DNA of 64,000 nucleotides, from contig JAODUO010000060.1 of the NCBI GenBank assembly GCA_025642075.2, positions 388,501-452,500 on the forward strand. Direction: 5' to 3'. Under the pieces are notes generated by a model. It made no database searches. It worked only from the letters and a program-made list of their open reading frames with translations, and had not been told where the DNA came from. Within the stretch, counting starts at the first letter, position 1. Every line of letters starts with the position of its first letter. Positions 31,276-43,719 of the stretch are shown here, piece after piece. The translations under genes were made by a program, and so were the position numbers. The DNA is from Ridgeia piscesae. Taxonomy: Eukaryota; Annelida; Polychaeta; Sabellida; Siboglinidae.

Positions 31276-31364
31276 AACCAGCGTATGCCGGAAACGGCCG
31301 TGCAGAGGCTTTCGACAAGCAGGAAGACCAGCAGAAAGGAAGACACGGTGCGCAGACAACGCAT
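31276..31364 (-). CDS. Wnt4: Wnt4 exon 1: start codon and signal peptide
   Basis: Codes 29 residues plus two bases of codon 30, starting MRCLRTVSSFLLVFLLVE and ending GIRW. This is a classical secretory signal: two arginines near the N-terminus, a hydrophobic core (about residues 8-22), then small polar residues before likely cleavage near residue 24-26. The ATG is preferred because an in-frame TAG lies 30 bases upstream with no other ATG between. The donor is TGGTT|gtgagt (intron begins at 31,275), phase 2. It completes Leu30 with the first base of exon 2 to give a WL pair, matching the NWL at this junction of vertebrate Wnt4. A possible 3' splice site (ttcacaacag) ends 8 bases before the ATG, so a 5'-UTR exon may lie further upstream. 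No other gene competes for this stretch. Confidence 0.82.
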
Positions 31365-31439
31365 GCCGACCTGTTGTGAAACGTGAGGCGACTATTGGGG
31401 TTATGCCGGCTGCTGGTATCCAGCGTGCGTGCGGTAAGT

Positions 31440-31830
31440 ATCCAACGGTATCCTAGGTGGGCGCGTGAGGTAATCCGGTGCGCCCGTGCGCGCGAGAACG
31501 GTTCCTAAGTGACGGGCGCGCGCAGACGAGACGAGGAGCAGACGACAGGAAACATCGCGCGGCAAACGGGACGGCGGGCGGGCATGGCGACGAGACGGCA
31601 GCGGCACCTGCGCTGACTCGGTCGCTTGTGGCGGCGTCGGCGGCCGCGTTGGTTGACTTCTGTCGGCGTTCGACGGGGTGCGCCTATTGCACACGCCCCC
31701 GCTGCTACACGCTGCCAAAAGAGCAGTCACTCAAAGCCCTCGTCACGAGCGGCTCGGGGGTGTCACGGCGCGCGGAAAGCGGGGCGGGCAGTCGTGAAGG
31801 AGATAGCGGGTAGGACAAGTTCTAAACACG
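31440..31830. promoter_or_regulatory. CpG-rich block upstream of Wnt4 exon 1 (putative promoter/5'-UTR)
   Basis: A GC- and CpG-dense stretch with many CGCG, GGCGG and GCGGC words, in sharp contrast to the AT-rich DNA on either side (for example 31,900-32,200). It begins about 75 bp upstream of the Wnt4 ATG on the minus strand, so it is well placed to be the promoter or first non-coding exon. No TATA box was identified. Open frames seen here on both strands look like by-products of low stop-codon density, since they match nothing recognisable. Confidence 0.5.
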
Positions 31831-32249
31831 TCAAAACACGCCACACGCTTGACACAGTCGACGCATGCGAAGTTCGTGTTTTACCCAATATTTATTCTTA
31901 CTAGTTTATATTATTTAATGCCATGATTGTACATTTTATCCGTCATCTTACTATGTTATTCCCTCCTAATTGTTTTTATTTTATTTTTACTATTACACTT
32001 ATTTGATGGTTCTTTATGTAATGTAGTATTTAAATTATTTATTGCACAGGTTTACGTTTACTGAACTTATATTTAATTACATTTTAACTGTTTAAGTCAA
32101 TTTACGACCATTTGTTGTTTTGATTTTAAATTATTTAACTCAATAATTATTTTAATGTTCTAAATATTTGCTTGTAGATTTAGTATTACTGTATTGTAAA
32201 GCGCAATGCAGCATTGTGTGCTGAACAAAAACTAATCCTCGGACGGTAT
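31831..32249. other. AT-rich intergenic DNA, no feature recognised
   Basis: Long TTTAT-rich stretch between the Wnt4 promoter block and the LINE fragment. Confidence 0.5.
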
Positions 32250-32865
32250 CAATACGACTAAGACCAAAGAAATGGTTATATGTTTCAGAAGAGACAGAAC
32301 ATTTGTAGATTCTCTGCCATAAATTTATATGAATGGAAATTATATTGAAAGAGTGTCTCAAGCAAAGATTATCGGTGTAACTATATTATCTGACTTAAGT
32401 TGGAATGCAATTTCAAAGGCAAGAAAGAGAGTGTACATGATTTATCAATTGAAACGTGCTGGTATCAACCAAAACGATTTGATTAAAATTTATGTATCTG
32501 TAATTAGACCTGTAGTCGAATATGCGTGCCCTGTATGGCATACGTACTTACCTAAATATTTATCGGACAACATAGAAATAAATAAAAAAGGTGTCTCAAA
32601 ACTATATTTCCAGGTTATCAGTACGAAAATATCCAGCAGATGGTAAACCTGCCGACGTTGCACCGCAGACGCAATGAATTGTGTAGAGCGTATTTCGCTA
32701 AAATGAAGAGTAGGGATCACAAACTGAATGCGTTAGTACCAAATGGTCGAAGTGTGCCATATGCCTTGAGGTTGTGTAACAAGTTACCTATCCCAAGGGC
32801 AAAAACTAATCGCTACAAAAATTCCTTAATTCCGTGGTGTTTAGAGCATTTTCAGATCGGCTAGT
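32250..32865 (+). mobile_element. LINE (CR1-like) 3' fragment of reverse transcriptase protein
   Basis: Reads TKTKEMVICF near 32,255, then NYIERVSQAKIIGVTI, DLSWN, RKRVYMIYQLKRAGINQNDL, IYVSVIRPVVEYACPVWHT and LPKYLSDNIE. After a frameshift near 32,590 it continues VNLPTLHRRRNELCRAYF and NALVPNGRSVPYALRLCNKL to a stop at about 32,863. This is the thumb/connection and C-terminal part of a CR1/L2-type ORF2 protein. It is 5'-truncated and carries at least one frameshift and one stop (about 32,318). Followed by an AT-rich 3' region. Confidence 0.85.
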
Positions 32866-33719
32866 AATGTACATGTATTTTAACAGACAATTTAATTTGA
32901 TTTAACTTTTTATTTTATAAGAATATTTATGTAAAGTACATTTTAATGTATAATGTTTTACATTTATTACGTAGGTTTCCAGTGATGATTTTAATTTTTA
33001 ACAAGATGTGCTAACATTGTACATTAATATGATATTGTATGGAATTATTGATTTTAATATGAATGTACATGTACAATCCAACTGTAAAGTTGCCACATAA
33101 TAAATTGATCTTATCTTTACCTTTATTTAGTCTGGAGACCACAAACGTCAACTTGAACCCCTTGGAGCTCCACAAAAAAAACGATTTAAAGGTGTTTAAA
33201 AAAAGAATTGCCCTTCCGTGTGACTCGTCGAAACATATTCGGGCACTATAAAACCTAAACATTGCACCCCTCCTGCAAAACTGGGATACACTCCAAAAGC
33301 CTATTTGGGCTACATGCTCCTTCGTAAATTAATTTGGACGAAGAAGGAAGAGCTTGAAAATTAACTGATTACGAAGATTGCTAATAGCGAGCACGTGTAC
33401 TTCCGGAAATGATGCAGAATGGCACTGTGAAACCAATCGACCTGCATGATATATCGATATATTTTATTTTAAAAACAATCTTGTTAGTTTTACTTTTTGC
33501 TTCACACAAGCCACAGTACTAGTTTCATTTATGCATTTGTAATTTATTTAAAGTAGACACGTTCTTGGATGCATGTATTTCTTCAACCATCCACAGTTGT
33601 TTATATAAACCACAGTAATTCGATTCACATAATCCATCCAATTCACGCTCGGAACAATTAAGCGCCATCTTTTGCAGGTAACCATTTGTAGATTCTTGTT
33701 ATTTCTTCGTGTTACGGAT

Positions 33720-33862
33720 AGGGTTGCTGAAATGAATACGAGGAAGACCAAGGCTGAGGTGGGAAGACAGCTTGAAACGAGACATCGGCAGGGCAGAAAA
33801 TAAAGGGAACAGGGAAGAACTGAAAAGAAAAGTTGAAGAAGCAACCAATTGACACGGAACAA
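33720..33862 (+). mobile_element. Possible LINE tail remnant
   Basis: Reads like decayed C-terminal LINE sequence (GAGGAAGACCAAGGCTGAGG, then Lys/Glu-rich codons). Very short and ambiguous. Confidence 0.3.
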
Positions 33863-33949
33863 CAAGAAGTTGCTGAAATGAATTATTTTCATTAAAAAAT
33901 TATCCCGTAAAATTACATATAAGTGTTTCTGCATCTATATACTATTACT

Positions 33950-34135
33950 ACAAGTGGAAAGATTGGAGGGACAAGATGACGAGGACGCCAGCGAATAAAA
34001 ATCAATTGATAGTCTGTCGACATGACGTGGAATGAGTGCAAGAGAACTGCTAAGACCAACCGACGACCGTGCGGTTTGGAGGGCCATGGTGGCCGACCAC
34101 TGGAGCAGCCATACCACCTAGAAGACTAGAAGAAG
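33950..34135 (+). mobile_element. LINE C-terminal remnant
   Basis: Frames containing WRDKM and DRAVWRAMVADHWSSHTT-like text resemble the conserved last residues of several non-LTR ORF2 proteins (the RxxWRxMV...SHTT end). Frameshifted, with the AAGAAGAATA tail typical of these ends. Confidence 0.55.
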
Positions 34136-34990
34136 AATACTGTCACTTAGATAAACTACAGCCAAGTCCTAAAGTCACGTGATTGTTGACGTGTCTGGTT
34201 CAGCACACAACGTAACAATACCGGAGTAACGTCATCGTGACATAAAGAGCAACACTTGAGGGATTCATACAGTGCGTTGTACGGGCAAACCCAGTGCTGA
34301 TTAGCAATTATGGATTGCGCGCTTCGTGTGGACCTTTAAAGAACAAATTGGGAAGTACACACCTTACAACGGATGACAATGGACGTTTGTTGACAGGTCT
34401 CCCTTGTATAGTCACGCAATATACAATATCAGTATTACCGTCCAATATTCTCTCAATATTATGAGTTATCTTTGTAAAACAAATAATATCACATCGCAGC
34501 GACTTATACGAATCACTATTTGCCAGGAAGTCTGACAATGTCTCTTTCCAGGTATTGATATCTAATCGCCTTCTTTTACATTCATTCGTTTATCTAGACT
34601 GTTGACAACCGATGTTAAAAACACAAACGTAATTATTTTGAGTTTTGTGCGTTTGTGCGCGTGTTCGACGTGCGCACATGACCGCATACGTGCGAGTGTG
34701 TATCATGGATAGATAGATATCTATACAGATATTATGCGCCAATAATATGAAATCAACTCCCTATCACAATAAAATCTTTTGAAACTACAGCCCCCTTTCG
34801 TAAAAATACATAACACATTTGTTTGAAATTATATTTCCTCATAAACCTTCGGTTGTTCCAGGCTCCAGTGACGACTCTAGCCTGTCCCCGTTTACGATTA
34901 CGCCAAATGATTTTGTTTGGTGCCTCTGAGCTTGAATGTTCAAAGATATAGGCGCTATAGAAATGTTACAAGTAGCATTGCTGTTACATA
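34136..34990. other. Intergenic; SINE/LINE tail remnant near 34,850-34,960
   Basis: At 34,930-34,960 the words AGATATAGGCGCTATAGAAATG match the GCGCTATATAAAT ending common to tRNA-derived SINEs and partner LINEs. Upstream similarity is weak. Nothing else seen. Confidence 0.4.
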
Positions 34991-34997
34991 ATCTTGA

Positions 34998-35202
<205 letters not shown>

Positions 35203-35537
35203 GTTTCTCTGGATTGCAAATCATCTATACTGTTACTGTTAGAAATGACGACACATCTGTAGAGGTGTTGTCCCAATGGCACTCGCTGTCCTGTCCGATA
35301 GTGCCCCAGTATAAACCGACTGAGTTGTCACACGGCGACATCGCAACTTCAAACAAGAGGAGAACAAAAAGGCTAATTAAGCGGCACTCTAAACTGTCAT
35401 ACATCTAATGTAGTAACACATTCTGCAATCTTCATTACCAGCAAATGTTCCCGCCAGTTTACCCTGAGGCAACTGAGACGTAGATGACATTTCACACTAG
35501 CACGGAGAACATTAATTGAAGAGACCGGCCACCCACC
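35203..35537. other. Intergenic, no feature recognised
   Basis: Unique-looking sequence between the CA repeat and the degenerate 46-60-bp array. Confidence 0.5.
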
Positions 35538-35915
35538 CGTCACAGCAACTCATGCAGTGCAACCCCGCCACCTGAGCCATACCCTGACGTCATAATAACC
35601 CTTGGAGTGCCAACCCGCTCCTGAGCCTTCTCGCTCGCAGTCACTACAACCCTTGGACTGCCACCCTCTCCACCTGAGTACTTTTCTACCCCCTCACCGT
35701 CGCAGTAACCCTTGGATTGCCACCCTGCTACCTGAGCCGTACACCGCGTCGTCACATTAACCATTTCAGTCCCACCCTGCTTCTGAGCCTTGCTCGTCGC
35801 CGTCACAGCAATCTTCTGATTGCCACCCCGCCATTTGAACCTGCCCGCGCCGTCACAGTAACCTGGGAGTGCCACCCCCGCACCCCGAGCCCTGCCCCCT
35901 CCCTCCGTCACAGCG
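35538..35915. repeat. Degenerate ~46-60-bp tandem repeat, about 7 copies
   Basis: Each copy follows the pattern GTCACAGTAACCCTTGGATT, GCCACCCTGC, CTGAGCC with variable pyrimidine-rich filler. Degeneracy suggests an old array. The 123-codon minus frame is an artefact. Confidence 0.85.
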
Positions 35916-36356
35916 GTTGGTCAACGGAGGTGCCGAAGCAACAACAATAAACGCCCGCGTCGCTCCCCGTACACAAAGCGGCACAGTCGGCTAATGGCAC
36001 CCGTCAGTCGCCCTGTGTCAGCCCATCCGACCGGCGACGGATCGCATACAGTCGGCCGGCCTTAATTGTAAATTAATTGCCCGTCTCTCATTCCGCGCCG
36101 CCCAGCGTAAATCAAACGCGAGGACGGCGGACGGGGGAGCAAACAAGCCAATTGAAAGTACGAGGCGCTCGTCGCGAATTCCTGCCGAGTAAGTAACAGT
36201 GAGACGCGCTGACAAACGCCGTATTTAGGCTGAATGCCGAATTTGTTCGGTCGTTTTCCGGCTGTTTTGAGCCTCGGGGCGGGTGGAGATGTTCACCCGA
36301 CGGCGTCTGTTGGAAGGGGGTTAGGCCGGACCACACACACAGGGCCGCGGATGTGA

Positions 36357-36650
36357 GAAGCGCGGTGGTTCAGTGGGTGGGGCATCGGCCGATAAATCGA
36401 CAGAAGCCGGGTTGCAATCCGGCCTTGTGTCGTATCGCATCTTGAGCAAATGACAGTTCACTGTATGGCGGAGTACACTGCAATAGACAGTGTTAGATGT
36501 TTGCTTACGCACAGTCTTCGCGTGTTATTTGCAGCGTGGCTGAATGCTTCCCAGATATGTCGATATGGTATTCGATTGACTAAGTCTTCCCGGGAGTAAA
36601 ATGTAAATCGCTCTGAGAAGTCATACTGGATACTGCACTAAATAACAACT
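36357..36650 (+). mobile_element. tRNA-derived SINE
   Basis: Head has an A-box-like TGGTTCAGTGG (36,366-36,376) and a B-box-like GGTTGCAATCC (36,410-36,420) about 34 bases apart. Next comes a core with CTTGAGCAAATGACAGTTCA, resembling the CCTTGAGCAAGACACTT element of V-type SINEs. The tail has GTAAATCGCTCTGAGAAG and TACTGCACTAAATAA, a decayed form of the GTAAAGCGCTTTGAG...GCGCTATATAAA ending. No clean target-site duplication was identified. Confidence 0.75.
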
Positions 36651-37974
36651 TATTTTTTCATGTAATAAGTGAAGTAAACCAAGCTTTCGATAACTGTAAT
36701 CATTATCCACAGATATAATACAACTGTAGTATGCTTAACATGCAAACTTTATATTTAGGATTACCAACAAATATAGACGATGTGAACTACCCATATAATG
36801 TTTAACGTAGCTTTGCGTGATTACCTTTATTTTTAACCCCCGAATTTACTCCAACTAAGGTAACATAATGTACGTTTTACGTTATTGAAATATGGGCACG
36901 TTGAGTTTTGTAATTTTTTGTCTAAGTAGGCAAACACTGACTTAACCATAAATCTTGCCTTGTCAAAATACGGAAACTGTTTTACTCTTCATAATACGAA
37001 AACATGTTACTATAGATTTTTACTTGTAAAAATGGCAAACATTGACTATAGATTGTACTCTTCATAATATGAAAAACATTACTATAGATTTTTACTTGTC
37101 CAAATATATAGGGAAACATTGATTATATCGAGCTAAGCTTTCATTAAACAAAAGCAGTTTCTCCACGTGCTATCAATGCAATACAACCAAATGTAACGAT
37201 GGTAATTTAATGATTGTGATCTTTCTTATGTATGTGTGTTTGTACTAATACCTATTCAGGTAAATTAAACTATAAAACGGTTATACCCGATATAGAACGA
37301 TGCCGTAGAAATGTAAACTCGTTGATTTTGAGGCATGCTTTAATTCGTCTACCAAACTGGACGACTTATGTTGTCATGTTATTTAAAGGCACACTGTCAG
37401 TAACTAACCTAAGCCAGTCGCTTTAATAGGTAGATTTTAAATTATTTTCTTACACGAGAAACACCGCTCTTTTCGGCTAAACCGGCCAATCTTTGATTGC
37501 AACGAGAAGGAGGTATCTTTGAAACACAAGGCCACTCATGGTGCGGCCTCCATTGTTTGACGGCGGCAAAGCGACGACAACAAGATGGGCGAAGATAAAT
37601 GTTCTATTATCTAGCCGGGAAATCACCGCCTAATAAAACGCAGGCTTCGATCCAATATATCGGACGATGGACGTCTAACAAGAAAACGACGCCCCGAAGC
37701 AAGGGGATGGGATCACAGGGTGGACAGCCCCGCGGCGAAAATTTAATCAACGGAACCGGTGATTACACGCGGCATTCTGCTGTAATCACTGACCCTTGTT
37801 GACAGCCGTAGTAGAGCGTCCTCCCGGGACGCAGGTGGGGCTAATGGGAGCATCTTGGGAGTATCCCGCTGCAGGTGTCAGGTATTTATCCCCGCACACA
37901 GAAAGAAGGGCTGCAACTCCCCGCGAAGATTAAATTCTGAATGAGACGGTGCGACGCTGATATGGGTACACGGC
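36651..37974. other. Intergenic, no feature recognised
   Basis: AT-rich to about 37,450, then more GC-rich with short palindromic CCCGGG-like words. No coding sequence recognised. Confidence 0.5.
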
Positions 37975-38290
<316 letters not shown>

Positions 38291-38479
38291 CGACTAGTAC
38301 GACTATGTTGTGCATCTAAGAAAGTTGAGGTGGTGCCAGATATGTATCTGCCTTCTGGTGTTACCTGTCAAACTACAAATGGATACTAATGAAATAACGC
38401 CACCAAACGGTGACTGCATATATAATACATAGCGACACGTCGCTAAAATAATACATGTTGGCAACTTTGTAATACTACT

Positions 38480-40111
<1,632 letters not shown>

Positions 40112-40338
40112 CACCCGGACATAACCTCAACGGAGTAAACTAGCACGGACATAACTCCACCCGGACATAACCTCAACGGAGTAAACTAGCACGGACATAA
40201 CTCCACCCGGACATAACCTCAACGGAGTAAACTACCACGGACATAACTCCATCTGGAAAAAAAACCTCCACCCGAGAAAAATCCACCCGGACATAACCCC
40301 ACTCGCATATATACTTCTTTACGATGGGGTTATGTCAA
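40112..40338. repeat. Three-copy 46-bp tandem repeat with adjoining hairpin
   Basis: Copies begin ACCCGGACATAACCTCAACG at 40,112, 40,158 and 40,204; CGGACATAAC occurs twice per unit. Just beyond, GACATAACCCCA (40,288) pairs with TGGGGTTATGTC (about 40,326) as a 12-bp hairpin. Confidence 0.9.
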
Positions 40339-40887
40339 GGCGTTTTTCCAGAGGGTTTTTTCCGTTTACAGGTAAACCACATACACATCGGAAGAAACAA
40401 ATCGCAGTGGTCTAGGCAAAATAAAAATAAGTCTAGGCAATAGTGACATCACTGCGTTATAAACCAAGTCGTTAATCTGGCGGGTTTTCATTGTTGAATA
40501 AATCTTTGCGCTAACACGCCCCCGACCCGCTGGCAAGACGGTTGCCAAGCGACGTTGGGGGTCTCCTGCATCGCTATCGCCACTTTGCGATAACTGGCCG
40601 ATTCCAACGGGTGACACTATTGCGACACTTTTACGACAGTCGTCTCGCGACCCGCTTCTAATGGCGTTTTTACGATGCGGTTCGAGACATGTTCGCGACC
40701 ACCAGCGTGAGTGAGGCGACAACTGTGGTCTCGCACGTCTTGACAGCGCCGGCATGGAACCGATCTACCGGATAACGTGGCACGAATCCCCGCCATCATT
40801 ATTACTTAAACAACAAACAAAACAGGCCATATACCACTAGTGTGATGTATAATGTCAACGGACTTTCGCTGAACGAGCTAGGGGGAA

Positions 40888-40924
<37 letters not shown>

Positions 40925-42249
40925 CATAAATTATCTAGTAGCTTGTACACTCTGTCACGGTTTTGTTTTATCAAATTCAATCTGTGTGACTGCCAAGATA
41001 TATTAATTATTATATTACGTAGAAAAACACGTCCTTTTTCTTGGTTTTTAAAGTAGCTTTCTGAGAGCGGCCATCTTTTGTATACAATATTCTAGTGAAT
41101 CAGCAATGCTATTTAGTCTACGGATATTACTTATCACGGGTAAACATATCTCACATATCTCAACTATTCACCTAGTTAAAATAATGCAATCTTGAGCTAA
41201 GCGATGTAAAAATAGAATATTTTCTCCGTGTGTAAACACGTCTATTAGTCTGTTGACCTGACATGTTGTTCTGAATTTTGCCAAAAAAACTAAAGATGAT
41301 TCACTGTCACATACACAATTACAAAATGATATACATGATAGCAAGCATGTTTACATAACTAAATACCGTCCATACTGTACATATACTTCTCACAGACAGT
41401 TAAAGGATAAACAACTTTAATTAAACACACTTTGCAAGAAGAAACAAAAAGTAAACATTTTGTCCATGGGAATTTTTAATGAAGGGATTTATCAACGTAT
41501 TTTTCGATTAATTGTTTTGTGCTATTAACGTTAGGTTTAGGTCTCGTATGAGACTAAATGTAGCATCATAATAATAGGTTTTGGTTTTCGTTATTTGTCA
41601 GCCTCGTGTTCGTTGACGGGTGTAGGCAGTGTGGCTGACTTCAATCACTACTTTATTGCTATCAGTGAATGCAGTTTCTCTATACGAAAGCAGTTAAATA
41701 TATCAAAAATTTTTAATGTGTAAAATAGTCCCACGTTGTGGATTGATGACTGGATCAACAACCGAACTGTTTTATATAAAATGTTTAGCATTAGGCTAAT
41801 TTTAATATGTACAACAACTGTGCATTTACACACAGTTTACGAGAGAATAGTGATGACATTTTAAATCCATATCATAAATTACATATCACTGTACCTTTCC
41901 TAGTAAGATATGTGAAACATCGAAACGCCTGTAAACTGGGGACAGTCAGTGACAAGGAAAGTGGCGCCATCTTCTGGACTCTGTAGAATCAAATACTAAA
42001 TATTTGGATTGAAAATAATTTTATCTTACTCTATATGCACTTTTACATAGTTAAGTCAAAAAGGATCGGCGGGGAAAAAAATCGCTATAATAAAAAAAAA
42101 TTATTGTATACTTGGAATATAGCCCAAGGTTTGAAAGTATCACACCACAGTAAAACTGCTCGAAGATTTACTGTGTTGTCAATATTGTTTTGGTGTGACG
42201 TCAAATTGCACAAGTACCAAGCTGAACAATTACAACTCCTGAGCCGTTG
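40339..42249. other. Intergenic, short (TA)n, no gene recognised
   Basis: A TA run at 40,890-40,921. The 129-codon minus frame at 40,366-40,755 has no recognisable pattern. AT-rich to the start of the palindrome. Confidence 0.5.
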
Positions 42250-42535
42250 TTTTATATATTTGATACGCGGAATTATATTTTAAAGGAAATCAAGAAATAT
42301 TTTGTTAAATATTTTTTTGACGAGGGGCACAACATTCAAATGTGCCCATACCATTTTAAAGAAGGAGCACGGGTTTAATATATAGTTTTATAAAATCACG
42401 AAATATATCGCCAATACATTATTACGTGGAATTCAGGTAAAAGTGGGAGAAATCGCGCATTAATCTTTTACACTAATCTGTTTCAATGTAATAATGTAAT
42501 ATTTCGAATATAACGCCGACATTAATACAGCAACA

Positions 42536-42536
<1 letters not shown>

Positions 42537-42616
<80 letters not shown>

Positions 42617-42640
42617 GCACGCACGCACGCACGCACACAT
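42537..42640. repeat. (ACGC)n microsatellite
   Basis: About 25 copies of a CGCA/ACGC tetranucleotide with one interruption (CAAG). Its counterpart in the right arm is the GT/GTGC run at 56,440-56,620. Confidence 0.95.
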
Positions 42641-42980
42641 AGTACACCAAGGAAATTAATAGATCGTATTTATAAGCTTTGCTTTTCATTTATTGAGTTT
42701 ATTATACAATTCCGAAATAAAACATATATAATGTTTAATCACCGTAATCAACATAGTGCCCTAATCATTAGGACAGGACTAGCCTTAATTATAGTTGTTG
42801 AATAGAGTTCCGTGTTAAACTCCAATTTACAAGAGTGGAATTACTGCGATTGTTTTTGTTTGTAACCTTTTTGCTATTTGTTAATTAATATTAATATAAA
42901 GTTCACGTTTAAGTTAGCCGCACAAATAGAACAATAAACTACACATGTAAACGTCTGCTAAGTGCGACCAAACAAAAATT

Positions 42981-43078
42981 CGCCCGATGTGGGGCTCGAA
43001 CCCACGACCCTGGGATTGCTTCGAGCCTTGGAGGTTAGCTGTAAGAGTCCCATGCTCTACCGACTGAGCTAACCAGGC
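42981..43078 (-). tRNA. tRNA-Lys(CTT), intron-containing, copy 1
   Basis: A 98-base gene: 73 mature bases plus a 25-base intron at 43,017-43,041. The acceptor stem pairs GCCTGGT with ATCGGGC (two G-U), discriminator G. The D arm is GCTC-AGTCGGTA-GAGC, the anticodon stem TGGGA/TCCCA, loop CTCTTA+A with anticodon CTT, and the T arm GTGGG-TTCGAGC-CCCAC. Internal A box (TAGCTCAGTCGG) and B box (GGTTCGAGCC) are intact. The intron lies after position 37, the canonical eukaryotic site. A Pol III stop (TTTTT on the transcript) follows within 10 bases. It lies in the outer left arm of the 42-57 kb palindrome. Confidence 0.9.
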
Positions 43079-43320
43079 TGACAAAGATGCGTTCTCTGTC
43101 TCACAACCCACACGTGTCACAAAGTAATTATGCCTTTATCGTGAATCTAAATCTAACATGTGCAGCCATAGTGTCCCGAACCCGGGATTGCGCTGTTCGA
43201 TATTATTATATATTAGTTCGTTATTGTTGTATAAGTTATTATAATCACGTTCTGCTTTTTTGATATTTACTCAGTGGTCTGAGCAAAATTGCCTGCCTTG
43301 TTCTATAATTTTTTAAATAT

Positions 43321-43700
43321 GAATTTCATTGGTCTGTATTCTTTTGTGTGTGTGTATTGAACTGTCTTCTGTGTACTTCGCCATGTCTCCGACCCATTAA
43401 GTAAAACTGCCTTGACATTTGAATTGAATATTCTCAGTCTTGTGTTAATTGTTCTCAACATGATGAATGCAACTCTTGCTTTCTGTATCCTTGCTTTGAC
43501 GTCTTCCTCTGTGCCTCCATTGTTGTTGATTGTACTGCACAGGTATGTGAACGAGTCTGTCTCTGCCAGTGGCTATCCTTTTTAATGTGATGGGGTTGTT
43601 GTTCTTTGTGTTGGCTTTCATAATCCTTGTCTTGCTTCTGTTGGTGTTGATTCCTAGCTGTATTGATATTATGTTTAGCAGCTCTGTTTTTTCTTTGCCT
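43321..43700 (-). mobile_element. LINE fragment A (RT thumb region, shortened)
   Basis: Matches the 3' part of the LINE at 54.4-55.7 kb on the opposite strand: the ITMNG-like segment through the SETWRS-like segment. It carries the same ~370-bp 3' deletion as the other left-arm copies and a further 27-bp deletion near 43,455. Its upstream (right) side is cut before the FADD region and replaced by a few dozen bases of the unit's own spacer. Confidence 0.75.
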
Positions 43701-43719
43701 GCCTTGTTATATAATTTTT

